Source: DASPOF01 sp035626155
Lineage (GTDB): Bacteria > Desulfobacterota > Binatia > Binatales > Binataceae
Direction of reading: 5' to 3'
DNA length: 15,595 nt
NCBI GenBank assembly: GCA_035626155.1
Contig: DASPOF010000114.1
Coordinates: 1 to 15,595, forward strand
Under the pieces are notes generated by a model, which saw only the letters and a list, made by a program, of their open reading frames with translations, was not told where the DNA came from and ran no database searches. Positions within the stretch are counted from its first letter, which is position 1; the number at the start of each line of letters is the position of its first letter. Below, one piece after another: positions 1 to 6,516 of the stretch. A program made the position numbers and the translations under genes.

Positions 1-369
1 GATGCGGTCGAGGAGAGCAGTCGGCTGCGGCTATGCTTCGATACCCAGCACGCGTTCGCGGCGGGCTACGATCTCACGACGGATGAGGGCTACGAGCGGA
101 CTTTCAGCGAGCTGGACAAGCATGTCGGGATCAAGAAGATCGTCGCGTTTCATCTGAACGATTCGCTCAAGCCCTTCCACTCGCGCGTCGACCGCCATCA
201 GCATATCGGCAAGGGCTTCCTCGGCGCCGACACCTTCCGCCGCCTGCTCCACGACAAGCGCTTCTTCGGCCTGCCGATGTGCTTGGAGACCGAGCCGGGT
301 CCCGACATGAAGGACATCGCCGCCGATCTGGCGACGTTAAGGAGGCTGCTTAAAGCCGCGCCGCGATGA
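1..369 (+). CDS. nfo: Endonuclease IV (AP endonuclease), C-terminal part
   Basis: Apurinic/apyrimidinic endonuclease that cuts the backbone 5' of abasic sites in base excision repair. Only the last 122 codons lie in the window; family members are about 280 residues, so more than half is upstream. The conserved metal ligands of the TIM-barrel active site are recognisable: FDTQHAF (Asp14, His17 of the visible part), VAFHLNDS (His51), RVDRHQHIG (Asp64, His66) and CLETEPG (Glu96), matching the E. coli Nfo ligands Asp179, His182, His216, Asp229, His231 and Glu261. The stop at 367-369 overlaps the trpS start (ATGA), implying translational coupling. The frame is open to the left edge. Assignment is secure. 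Confidence 0.93.
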   Translation, partial: DAVEESSRLRLCFDTQHAFAAGYDLTTDEGYERTFSELDKHVGIKKIVAFHLNDSLKPFHSRVDRHQHIGKGFLGADTFRRLLHDKRFFGLPMCLETEPGPDMKDIAADLATLRRLLKAAPR

Positions 370-1367
370 TCAAGCGAATCCTCACCGGAGACCGGCCCAC
401 CGGCCCGCTCCATATCGGCCATTACGTCGGATCGCTCTTGAACCGCGTCCGCCTTCAGCACGAGTACGACACCTACCTTCTGATCGCTGACATCCAGGCG
501 CTCACCGACAACTTCGAGCATCCGGAGAATCTCGAAGCCAACGTGATGGAGGTCGCGCTCGACTATCTCGCGGTCGGAATCGACCCCGCGAAAGTGAAAA
601 TCGTCATTCAGTCGATGGTGCCGGAGCTGACGGAACTCACGACCTACTTCATGAACCTGGTGACGGTCGCGACGCTGGAGCGCAATCCCACGCTGAAGGA
701 AGAGATCAAGCAGAAGAACTTCACCAAGGGGCTTCCGGTCGGGTTCTACACCTACCCGATCTCGCAGGCCGCCGACATCACGATATTCAAGGCCGACCTG
801 GTGCCGGTGGGCGACGATCAGTTGCCGATGATCGAGCAGACGCGCGAGATCGTCCGGCGGTTCAACCGGCTCTATCGCAAGGTGCTGGTCGAGCCCAGGG
901 CGCTGGTGGGCGAGGTCGCGCGGCTGCCGGGAACCGATGGCGGCGCGAAGATGTCGAAGTCGCTAGGCAACTGCATCTACCTGGGCGATCCGCCCGAAGT
1001 GGTGCGCAAGCGGGTGATGTCGATGTTCACCGACCCGACGCGAATCCATCCGACCGATCCCGGCCACGTCGAGGGCAATCCGGTGTTCACGTACCACGAT
1101 GCGTTCAATGCGGATAAGGCGGAGGTCGAGGATCTCAAGGCGCGCTATCGCAAGGGGACGGTGGGCGACGTCGAGGTGAAGCAGCGGCTGATGGCGGCGC
1201 TCGAGTCGGTGCTTGCGCCGATTCGCGAGCGGCGCGGGCATTTCGCGGCGCGGCGCGGCGAGGTCCGCGAGATCCTCATGGAAGGCACGCGCAAGGGCCG
1301 CGCACTGGCGCAGCAGACGATGGAAGAAGTCCGCGCCGCGATGAAGCTCAGCTACAAGCTCGAATAG
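366..1367 (+). CDS. trpS: Tryptophanyl-tRNA synthetase
   Basis: Class I aminoacyl-tRNA synthetase that charges tRNA-Trp in the cytoplasm. The 333 residues match the normal length. The N-terminus reads LTGDRPTGPLHIGHYVGSL, with the HIGH signature at residues 16-19, and the KMSKS loop is intact at 195-199 (nt 948-962). The segment GDDQLPMIEQTREIVRRFN is the tryptophan-specific region that separates TrpRS from TyrRS. The ATG at 366 overlaps the endonuclease IV stop by 4 nt, so it depends on upstream translation and no separate ribosome site is needed. It converges on proS with only 12 nt between stops and no obvious terminator hairpin. Two synthetases side by side, of different classes and on opposite strands, have no evident joint regulation. 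Confidence 0.96.
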   Translation: MIKRILTGDRPTGPLHIGHYVGSLLNRVRLQHEYDTYLLIADIQALTDNFEHPENLEANVMEVALDYLAVGIDPAKVKIVIQSMVPELTELTTYFMNLVTVATLERNPTLKEEIKQKNFTKGLPVGFYTYPISQAADITIFKADLVPVGDDQLPMIEQTREIVRRFNRLYRKVLVEPRALVGEVARLPGTDGGAKMSKSLGNCIYLGDPPEVVRKRVMSMFTDPTRIHPTDPGHVEGNPVFTYHDAFNADKAEVEDLKARYRKGTVGDVEVKQRLMAALESVLAPIRERRGHFAARRGEVREILMEGTRKGRALAQQTMEEVRAAMKLSYKLE

Positions 1368-1379
1368 CGCCGCGCCGCA

Positions 1380-2843
1380 TCAGTACGCTTTCGCGAAGAA
1401 TGCGCGCTCGGCCGCGGGCTGCCCGCACACGATGCATTTTCCGGCGGCGCCGGTTTGATTCATCGGGATCGCGCGGCAGGACGCCTTCGTCTCTTCGCGG
1501 ATCCTGGTCTCGCACGCGGGATTTCCGCACCAGTACACGTCGGCGAAGCCGCCTCCGCCCTCGCCCTCCATCTGCTTCTTGAATGCGCCGTAGTCGTCGA
1601 ACTCGCGAGTGTTCGCGCGCATCGCGGCGAGCGCCTGTTGGTAGAGGCTTCGCTGGATCTCATCGAGCAGGGATTTCACGCGCGGTCCTATCTCGCCAAG
1701 GGCGGCCTTCGACTTCGCCTCGGCACCCTGCCGATCGCGCCGCGCCAGGACCGCCTCGCCCGCGGCGACATCGCGCGGTCCGATCTCGATCCTGACCGGC
1801 ACGCCGCGCATCTCCCAATCGTTGAACTTGAATCCGGGCGTCAGTCCCTCGCGCGCATCGAGGCGCACACGGATTCCCGAATTCTCGAGCGCCTCGAGCG
1901 CGGCGCGCGCGGCGGCCAGCACTTTTTCGCCCTCCTCGGGCTTGCGCGAGATCGGGACGATCACCGCCTGCGTCGATGCGACCGCGGGCGGCAGGCGCAA
2001 TCCCTGGTCGTCGCCATGGGTCATCACGATTCCGCCGAGCAGCCGCGTCGAGACGCCCCAACTCGTCTGCCATACGTACTGGAGCTCGTTGCGCTCGTCG
2101 AGGAAGCGGATTTCGAACGGACGCGCGAAGTTCTGGCCGAGAAAATGCGACGTGCCGCACTGGAGCGCGCGCGCATCGCCCATCAGACCCTCGATCGCGT
2201 AGGTCTCGACCGCGCCCGGGAACCGCTCCGCCGCGCTCTTGCGTCCGACCACCAGCGGGATCGCGAGGAATTCCTCGACGAAGCTGCGGTACAGTTCGAG
2301 AATCGTCAGCGTCTCGCGCTCGGCCTCCTCGCGCGTCGCATGCGCGGTGTGCCCCTCCTGCCAGAGGAACTCGGAGGTGCGCAGGAACAGCCGCGTCCTC
2401 ATCTCCCAGCGCACGACGTTGCACCACTGGTTCACCATCATCGGCAGATCGCGATGCGAATGGATCCACTGCGCGAGCATGTGATTGATGATCGTCTCGG
2501 AGGTCGGCCGCACGACCAGCGGCTCATCGAGCGGCTTGCCTCCCGCGTGCGTGACGACCGCGACCTCGGGCGCAAAGCCCTCGACGTGCTCGGCCTCTTT
2601 GCGGAGAAAACTTTCGGGGATGAAGATCGGGAAGTAGGCGTTGCGCGCGCCGGTTTTCTTGATTCGGCGATCGAGTTCGTCGCGCAGCGCCTCCCAGATC
2701 GCGAATCCGTCGGGGCGAAACACCATGGTGCCGCGCACCGGCGAATAGTCGGCCAGCTCGGCGCGCAATACGATGTCGTTGTACCAGGCGGCGAAGTCCT
2801 GGCTGCGCGGCGTTACTTTCTTCTCGTCCTGCTTCTCGGCCAT
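1380..2843 (-). CDS. proS: Prolyl-tRNA synthetase, archaeal/eukaryotic type
   Basis: Class II synthetase charging tRNA-Pro. The 487 residues are typical of the short archaeal/eukaryotic-type form without the editing insertion found between motifs 2 and 3 in E. coli-type enzymes. Visible signatures: RPTSET around 112-117, motif 2 region near 139-165 (RWEMRTRLFLRTSEF), motif 3 GGIVMTHGDDQGLRLPP at about 270-286, an anticodon-binding domain from about 292, and a C-terminal zinc-type domain with Cys439, Cys444, Cys456, Cys470 and Cys473. It ends in FFAKAY; a terminal Tyr is characteristic of this class. The start ATG (2841-2843) leaves a full N-terminus. A GATAAT -10-like element lies about 50 nt upstream. 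A long open frame on the opposite strand (1455-2906) is only a shadow of this gene. Confidence 0.96.
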   Translation of the reverse strand: MAEKQDEKKVTPRSQDFAAWYNDIVLRAELADYSPVRGTMVFRPDGFAIWEALRDELDRRIKKTGARNAYFPIFIPESFLRKEAEHVEGFAPEVAVVTHAGGKPLDEPLVVRPTSETIINHMLAQWIHSHRDLPMMVNQWCNVVRWEMRTRLFLRTSEFLWQEGHTAHATREEAERETLTILELYRSFVEEFLAIPLVVGRKSAAERFPGAVETYAIEGLMGDARALQCGTSHFLGQNFARPFEIRFLDERNELQYVWQTSWGVSTRLLGGIVMTHGDDQGLRLPPAVASTQAVIVPISRKPEEGEKVLAAARAALEALENSGIRVRLDAREGLTPGFKFNDWEMRGVPVRIEIGPRDVAAGEAVLARRDRQGAEAKSKAALGEIGPRVKSLLDEIQRSLYQQALAAMRANTREFDDYGAFKKQMEGEGGGGFADVYWCGNPACETRIREETKASCRAIPMNQTGAAGKCIVCGQPAAERAFFAKAY

Positions 2844-2893
2844 CGGCGTTGCATGATCTCCCGAAGCATCGTCAATCGGTCCAGTCTGTGGAT

Positions 2894-2899
2894 ATTATC
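2894..2899 (-). promoter_or_regulatory. Possible -10 element for proS
   Basis: On the minus strand this reads GATAAT, five of six matches to the sigma-70 -10 consensus, in the AT-richest patch of the gap and about 50 nt before the proS start. No good -35 is found 16-18 nt upstream. A GC hairpin (CGCCCG-G-CGGGCG, 2916-2928) sits just upstream and could end transcripts from the two small minus-strand genes, but it has no T tract. Confidence 0.3.
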
Positions 2900-3018
2900 A
2901 TCATGAATCAATCGACGCCCGGCGGGCGGGGGCACTGCGACCTGATCTGACGGGAAGCAATGACCCATCGAAGCAACAGGGCGAAAGACCGCGCTAGCAG
3001 CGTCACTGCCACGGCTGT

Positions 3019-3534
3019 TCATCGCGTTCGGCCGGATATAGCGCGATGCGCGATATCCAGAAATTCTCTCTCAGTTTGAGTGAGCAGCTTCCGGAGATCG
3101 CTTCGCTTGAGCTGACTCGGGACGTGAAATTGATCGACCAATAGCCTGATAACTGCCTCTAACGACACACGGGTGGCGGGGAAATGAACGTGCTCAAGCA
3201 ATTCCCCCTCGCGTAGACAATTCTCGGCAAGCTCGCCCCTGACGTGAAGATGCGTCGGCGGATGCGGACCCACAGGATGCCGGTTGTACTCGTAACGGAA
3301 AACCCAGCTACCTGGGCTTGACTGATACTGGAATACGGACTGGTCGACTTTTAACCGCCTTCCGTCAGGCGTGCCGTAAATCGCCAACCCCATTCTCACG
3401 TCGAGGAAGCGGCCATCGCGCAGCGGCACGGACGCCAATGGATCACTCAGGCCTCCCAAGACGTACCTGCTCGTACGCTCTCCGCGATAAAGGCGCAGCG
3501 CATACCCCTTCGCCATCACGCTATTGCGGAGCAA
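3019..3534 (-). CDS. Hypothetical protein, possible TumE-like partner of the small gene upstream
   Basis: A 171-residue protein I cannot assign with confidence. It looks like a soluble alpha/beta protein: YALRLYRGERTSRYVLGG, a strand-rich middle with FQYQSSPGSWVFRYEYNRH, a histidine-rich PHPPTHLHV, then HVHFPATRVSLEAVIRLLVD and a charged C-terminus. The layout (Tyr/Phe-rich strands, an RY-Y-N turn, then a His cluster) loosely recalls TumE/DUF6516 toxin-like proteins; this is a guess. No signal peptide or membrane segment. The start is uncertain: TTG at 3532-3534, ATG at 3514-3516 (MAKGYALRL) or a rare codon further up, because the frame stays open to the TGA at 3643-3645, the stop of the neighbouring gene. 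No good ribosome site precedes the ATG. Base composition is lower in GC than the rest of the window. Confidence 0.6.
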   Translation of the reverse strand: MLRNSVMAKGYALRLYRGERTSRYVLGGLSDPLASVPLRDGRFLDVRMGLAIYGTPDGRRLKVDQSVFQYQSSPGSWVFRYEYNRHPVGPHPPTHLHVRGELAENCLREGELLEHVHFPATRVSLEAVIRLLVDQFHVPSQLKRSDLRKLLTQTEREFLDIAHRAISGRTR

Positions 3535-3642
3535 CAGGTTAAACAGATCGCAGAACGCGGGCGCAGAGCCGCCGTCGCCCTTCCTGTATGCGGCGGTTAG
3601 CGTTCTGGCGTCGGCGAGTATGTCGCTGATTGCAATGGGAAC

Positions 3643-3906
3643 TCACCCCGCAAGAATTGGGTCATTCCTGCGGAGCAAATTTGAAATCGCAATTAGGTCA
3701 GTAACACGGCCAGGGTCGGCTAAGCGTCCAGTCCGATAGCGGCGGAGCATGGTACGTGCAGTCAGACCAACACGGGCGCGAGCACCCTGTTCCAGCGCGT
3801 CCACGATCTGCTTTCGACTGAGCCTGATTACTGCGCAGCCGGCGCCATCGGCGGAAGCCGCACGATGCATACGAACTCGGCTCGTACATTTTGGCCTGGC
3901 AGCCAT
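3643..3906 (-). CDS. Small hypothetical protein, possible antitoxin-like
   Basis: An 87-residue basic protein. The C-terminal 60 residues look like a compact helical domain: RLSRKQIVDALEQGARAR, then LTARTMLRRYRTGRL, then DPGRVTDLIAISNLLRRNDPIL. This could be a small DNA-binding or antitoxin-type domain, but I recognise no named family. The N-terminal 25 residues look unstructured, so translation might begin at the internal ATG at 3868-3870. The outer ATG is favoured by GAGGA about 9 nt upstream (minus strand, near 3916-3920). It precedes the 171-residue gene by 108 nt in the same frame and on the same strand, so the two are probably one transcript. Low local GC suggests acquisition. Confidence 0.5.
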   Translation of the reverse strand: MAARPKCTSRVRMHRAASADGAGCAVIRLSRKQIVDALEQGARARVGLTARTMLRRYRTGRLADPGRVTDLIAISNLLRRNDPILAG

Positions 3907-4237
3907 TTCCTACAATCCTCAGCTTCTCGAAAGGATGGCAGAGCAGCCTAACGCGCAAGACATCCAATCTGGCGAACCGCTCGCATCCTATCCTCTGGGG
4001 TTGAACCCCACCGCCTGCATCTCCTTAACCGCTGTTGCGGCTGCAACGCGCTGCGACCGTCGGCCGCCTGTTGACAGACAGACGACCAAACTCAGCCTAC
4101 CGCGCTCTCTGTCAGGCGATCAACTGACCGACAGGCTGACTCGTTCGGCTGCGCCCGGGTTGGCACCGCCCATCCGCTCATGGGATTCTAACGTCTAAAC
4201 TTCACTACCACCCCTGCCCCGGGGGAGGAGATGCGCG
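3907..4237. other. 331-base gap with several small inverted repeats, no gene seen
   Basis: No credible coding frame. It should hold the promoters of the minus-strand small genes and of the SIMPL gene. Visible structure: TGGGGTT-G-AACCCCA at 3996-4010 (perfect 7-bp arms), GTTGC-ggct-GCAAC at 4034-4047, and a cluster of CTGTC/GACAG motifs between about 4070 and 4140. A perfect TTGACA (4071-4076) has no convincing -10 at 17 nt. TTGGCA (4160-4165) with GATTCT 18 nt later is a weak promoter candidate for 4238. CCCCGGGG lies just before the GGAGGAG ribosome site of that gene. Confidence 0.5.
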
Positions 4238-4948
4238 ATGGGTTCCAGAATAGCGATTGCCTCTATCTTGGTTCTGATTGCGTTTCCGCTCGCCGCGTTT
4301 GCGCAGCCATCCGGCGAGGCGCCCTCAGTTCGCGCGATCGTCGTCGAAGGCCACGGCGAGGCGGCGGCGAACCCCGACATCGCCGACTTGAACCTCGCCA
4401 TCGAATTCCACGCACCCACCGCAGCGGAAGCATCGAGCCGCAACGCAGCGCTCGCCGCCAAAGTCGTCTCGGCGCTCGAGTCGAAACTCGGCGACAAAGG
4501 AAAGGTCTGGACCGGCGGGTACTCGCTGACCCCGGAGTATGACGAGCGCCAGAAGCGCGAGAAGCCCAACATAGTCGGCTACAAGGCGGAAAATTCGATC
4601 ACCGTCGAGACCGCCGACATGGCGATTCTCGGCTCCCTCATCGACTCGGCGGTCGCGGCCGGAGCCAACCGCGTGAATTACGTGAACTTCAGCCTCAAGG
4701 ACGACACCAAGGCGCGCAGCGAGGCGATCGCGAAAGCATCGCGCGATGCCACCGCGCAGGCCCAGGCGCTTGCCGCAGCGCTCGGCGTGAGGCTCAAGCG
4801 GATCATCAAGGCCTCGACCGAATCCGCGGAGCGGCCCGTTCGGATAGCGCAGGGGATCGGAGCGGTGATGGCTATGGCGCCGACGCCGATCGAGCCGAGC
4901 CAGCTAACCGTGCCGGCGACCGTTTCTCTCACTTACGAGATCGAGTAG
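4238..4948 (+). CDS. SIMPL (DUF541/YggE-like) domain periplasmic protein
   Basis: A 236-residue exported protein. Residues 1-22 form a Sec signal peptide with a hydrophobic core (IAIASILVLIAFPLAAFA) and an AFA|Q cleavage site. The mature part is one SIMPL domain: VRAIVVEGHGEAAANPDIADLNLAIE at the start, a helix rich in Ala with SRNAALAAKVVSALESKLGDKGKVWTGGYSLTPEY, then VGYKAENSITVET, a long helix with KARSEAIAKASRDATAQAQALAAALG, and a C-terminal strand ending SLTYEIE. SIMPL proteins such as E. coli YggE are linked to lower oxidative damage, but no enzyme activity is established. A strong ribosome site (GGAGGAG, 7 nt spacer) supports this start. It is followed 39 nt later by a peroxiredoxin, which fits an envelope or oxidative stress theme, though that link is inference. 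Confidence 0.9.
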   Translation: MGSRIAIASILVLIAFPLAAFAQPSGEAPSVRAIVVEGHGEAAANPDIADLNLAIEFHAPTAAEASSRNAALAAKVVSALESKLGDKGKVWTGGYSLTPEYDERQKREKPNIVGYKAENSITVETADMAILGSLIDSAVAAGANRVNYVNFSLKDDTKARSEAIAKASRDATAQAQALAAALGVRLKRIIKASTESAERPVRIAQGIGAVMAMAPTPIEPSQLTVPATVSLTYEIE

Positions 4949-4987
4949 CCTTAGCGCCGTAATCTCGGTCAGGTTAGGACGCCCAAG

Positions 4988-5515
4988 ATGCTGAACCCGG
5001 GTGACACGGCGCCGCCTTTCGATTTGCCCTGCTCGGTTGAGGACCGGATCGACCGAATCGCGCTTGCGAAGATTCGCACCGAGATGGTCGTCCTGTTCTT
5101 TTACCCGCGCGATTTTTCCTTCATATGTCCGACTGAGGTCACGGGCTTCAACCAGGAGCGCCAGCAATTCGCCGATGAGAATGCGACGCTGATCGGCGCG
5201 AGCGTCGACAGCGCCGAGAGCCATCTGCGATGGGCCCGCGAGCTTGGCGGAATCGGATACCCGTTGCTCGCCGACGAGGGCGGCGCAGTCGCCCGCGCGT
5301 ACGGCGTGTACGAGGAGAAGGAGCGCGTCGCGATGCGCGCGACGTTCATCCTCGACGGCGATCGCAAGATCGTCTATGCGCTCGCCAGTCCCATCAACGT
5401 CGGACGCAGCGTGAGCGAGACGCTGCGCGTGGTGCGCGCGATTCGCACCGGACAACTCTGTCCCGCGGAATGGAAACCCGGGACGAAGTTCGGTCCCTCC
5501 GATCGCCACTTTTAA
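4988..5515 (+). CDS. Typical 2-Cys peroxiredoxin (AhpC/TSA family)
   Basis: Thiol peroxidase that reduces hydrogen peroxide and organic hydroperoxides. The 175 residues contain the peroxidatic motif FYPRDFSFICPTEV with Cys47, and a C-terminal resolving cysteine in LCPAEWKPG (Cys158), the arrangement of the Prx1/AhpC subgroup. The Pro-x-x-x-Thr/Cys pocket and the downstream conserved Trp/Arg region (SHLRWARELGG) are present. No signal peptide, so cytoplasmic. AGGA about 9-10 nt before the ATG supports this start. The stop at 5513-5515 is 6 nt before the TTG of the VIT-like transporter in the same frame, so the two are surely co-transcribed. No dedicated AhpF reductase is nearby; thioredoxin is the likely electron donor. 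Confidence 0.94.
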   Translation: MLNPGDTAPPFDLPCSVEDRIDRIALAKIRTEMVVLFFYPRDFSFICPTEVTGFNQERQQFADENATLIGASVDSAESHLRWARELGGIGYPLLADEGGAVARAYGVYEEKERVAMRATFILDGDRKIVYALASPINVGRSVSETLRVVRAIRTGQLCPAEWKPGTKFGPSDRHF

Positions 5516-5521
5516 ACGCTC

Positions 5522-6250
5522 TTGCCGCTACCCAGCGAACCATCCGAGAAACGGCGCCTCTTCGAACGCCTCGCGAGCGTCCGCGAGGTCGTCTTCGGCA
5601 TGCAGGACGGAGTGCTGACCACGGCCGGCGTCCTGGCGGGATTGACCGGTGCGGTATCTAATCACAGCCAGGTGATTCTTGCCGCGATCGCATCGACCGC
5701 CGCGGGCGCGCTTTCGATGGGCGTCGGCGCGTATCTCGGCACGAGCGCCGAAACCGAGGTGGTCCGCAGCGAACTCGAACGCACGCGGGGCGAGGCGGCC
5801 CAGCGCCCGTACATCATGCAGGAGGCGCTGCTGCGCCAGCTCGAAAAGGAGGGCCTCGCGCGCGAGGCGTCCTACCGCGTCGTCGAGTTGCTCAGCTCAT
5901 CGCCCGAGCTTTTGCTGGCGACGACGGAGGAGAAAGTCTTCGGGCTGGGCGGCGCGATGCTCGGCAACGCTTTGCTCGACGGCGTCGTGATGGGCATCGC
6001 GTTCATCGCGGGGGCGCTGGTTCCGCTCGTGCCCTACATCCTGATTACCACCCCGCGTATCGCACTCGGCGCGGCCCTGTGCGCCACCGCGCTGGTACTG
6101 TTCGGCGTGGGATACTTCGAAGGCTGGCTCGCGCAACGCGAGCAGCGCTGGCGATCGGGCGCGCGCTTCCTGGTGATAGCGCTGGGCGCGGCTGCGGTCG
6201 GCTACGTGATCGGGCTTGCGATTTCGCCGCTGGGAGGCGTCGCCGGCTGA
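5522..6250 (+). CDS. VIT1/CCC1-family iron/manganese transporter
   Basis: Integral membrane protein of 242 residues from the vacuolar iron transporter family, expected to move Fe(II) or Mn(II) out of the cytoplasm. The signature REVVFGMQDGVLTTAGVLAGL begins near residue 21 and leads into the first two membrane segments (to about 75). A charged cytoplasmic helical section (about 76-140) carries Glu residues of the type that bind metal (AETEVVRSELERTRGEA, EALLRQLEKEG). Three more membrane segments follow (about 141-240), giving five in all. The start is TTG at 5522: the only ATG candidates lie inside the first conserved segment, and an in-frame stop (5513-5515, that of the peroxiredoxin) blocks extension. 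No clear ribosome site, so translation is probably coupled to the peroxiredoxin. Confidence 0.88.
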   Translation: MPLPSEPSEKRRLFERLASVREVVFGMQDGVLTTAGVLAGLTGAVSNHSQVILAAIASTAAGALSMGVGAYLGTSAETEVVRSELERTRGEAAQRPYIMQEALLRQLEKEGLAREASYRVVELLSSSPELLLATTEEKVFGLGGAMLGNALLDGVVMGIAFIAGALVPLVPYILITTPRIALGAALCATALVLFGVGYFEGWLAQREQRWRSGARFLVIALGAAAVGYVIGLAISPLGGVAG

Positions 6251-6252
6251 TC

Positions 6253-6513
6253 GTGCCCGCGCCGCAAAATGCTCGCTACTCCTCGCTGGCCGCGTTCCTC
6301 GCGCATTACCGGGCGCTGAAGGCCGCGCCGTCGCGCAGCGCCGCCGACGAGCGATTGCTCGCGGAGATGGCCGCGGCGGTCGGCGCGCTGCCGGCGCAGG
6401 AGATCAAGGCGCTCGATGAGGACCCGGATGATCCCGCCGCCAGGCGCCATCGCGAGCGCGCGGAGGTGAGCCTCGCGCGCGTCCTTGCCGCGCGCGGGAT
6501 GCTTGCGGGCTGA
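6253..6513 (+). CDS. Small hypothetical helical protein (86 aa, GTG start)
   Basis: An Ala/Arg/Glu-rich protein without a recognised family. The sequence starts VPAPQNARYSSLAAFLAHYRALKAAPS and continues with two predicted helices (ADERLLAEMAAAVGALPAQEIKAL and ARRHRERAEVSLARVLAARGML) separated by an acidic turn DEDPDDP. No membrane segment or cysteine. It begins at the GTG 6253-6255, 2 nt after the VIT stop, and ends 3 nt before the first ABC permease, so it sits in the operon like a true gene. The frame also runs further upstream (to 6079), but that part overlaps the transporter gene in another frame and reads as arginine-rich shadow. Function unknown. Confidence 0.6.
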   Translation: MPAPQNARYSSLAAFLAHYRALKAAPSRSAADERLLAEMAAAVGALPAQEIKALDEDPDDPAARRHRERAEVSLARVLAARGMLAG

Positions 6514-6516
6514 ACG

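Noticed and set aside
1368..1379. Bidirectional terminator between trpS and proS
   Set aside because: Only 12 nt separate the stops and no hairpin with a T tract is visible.
1455..2906. 483-codon open frame on the plus strand opposite proS
   Set aside because: It reads as Arg/Leu-rich low-complexity protein without motifs and lies wholly antisense to an intact, motif-complete synthetase; high GC removes stop codons in this frame.
3996..4010. tRNA T-arm-like sequence (GGGGTTCAACCCC on the minus strand), considered as a tRNA or attachment-site remnant
   Set aside because: The stem and loop do not fit 5-bp/7-nt T-arm geometry, and no acceptor, anticodon or D arm can be found around it.
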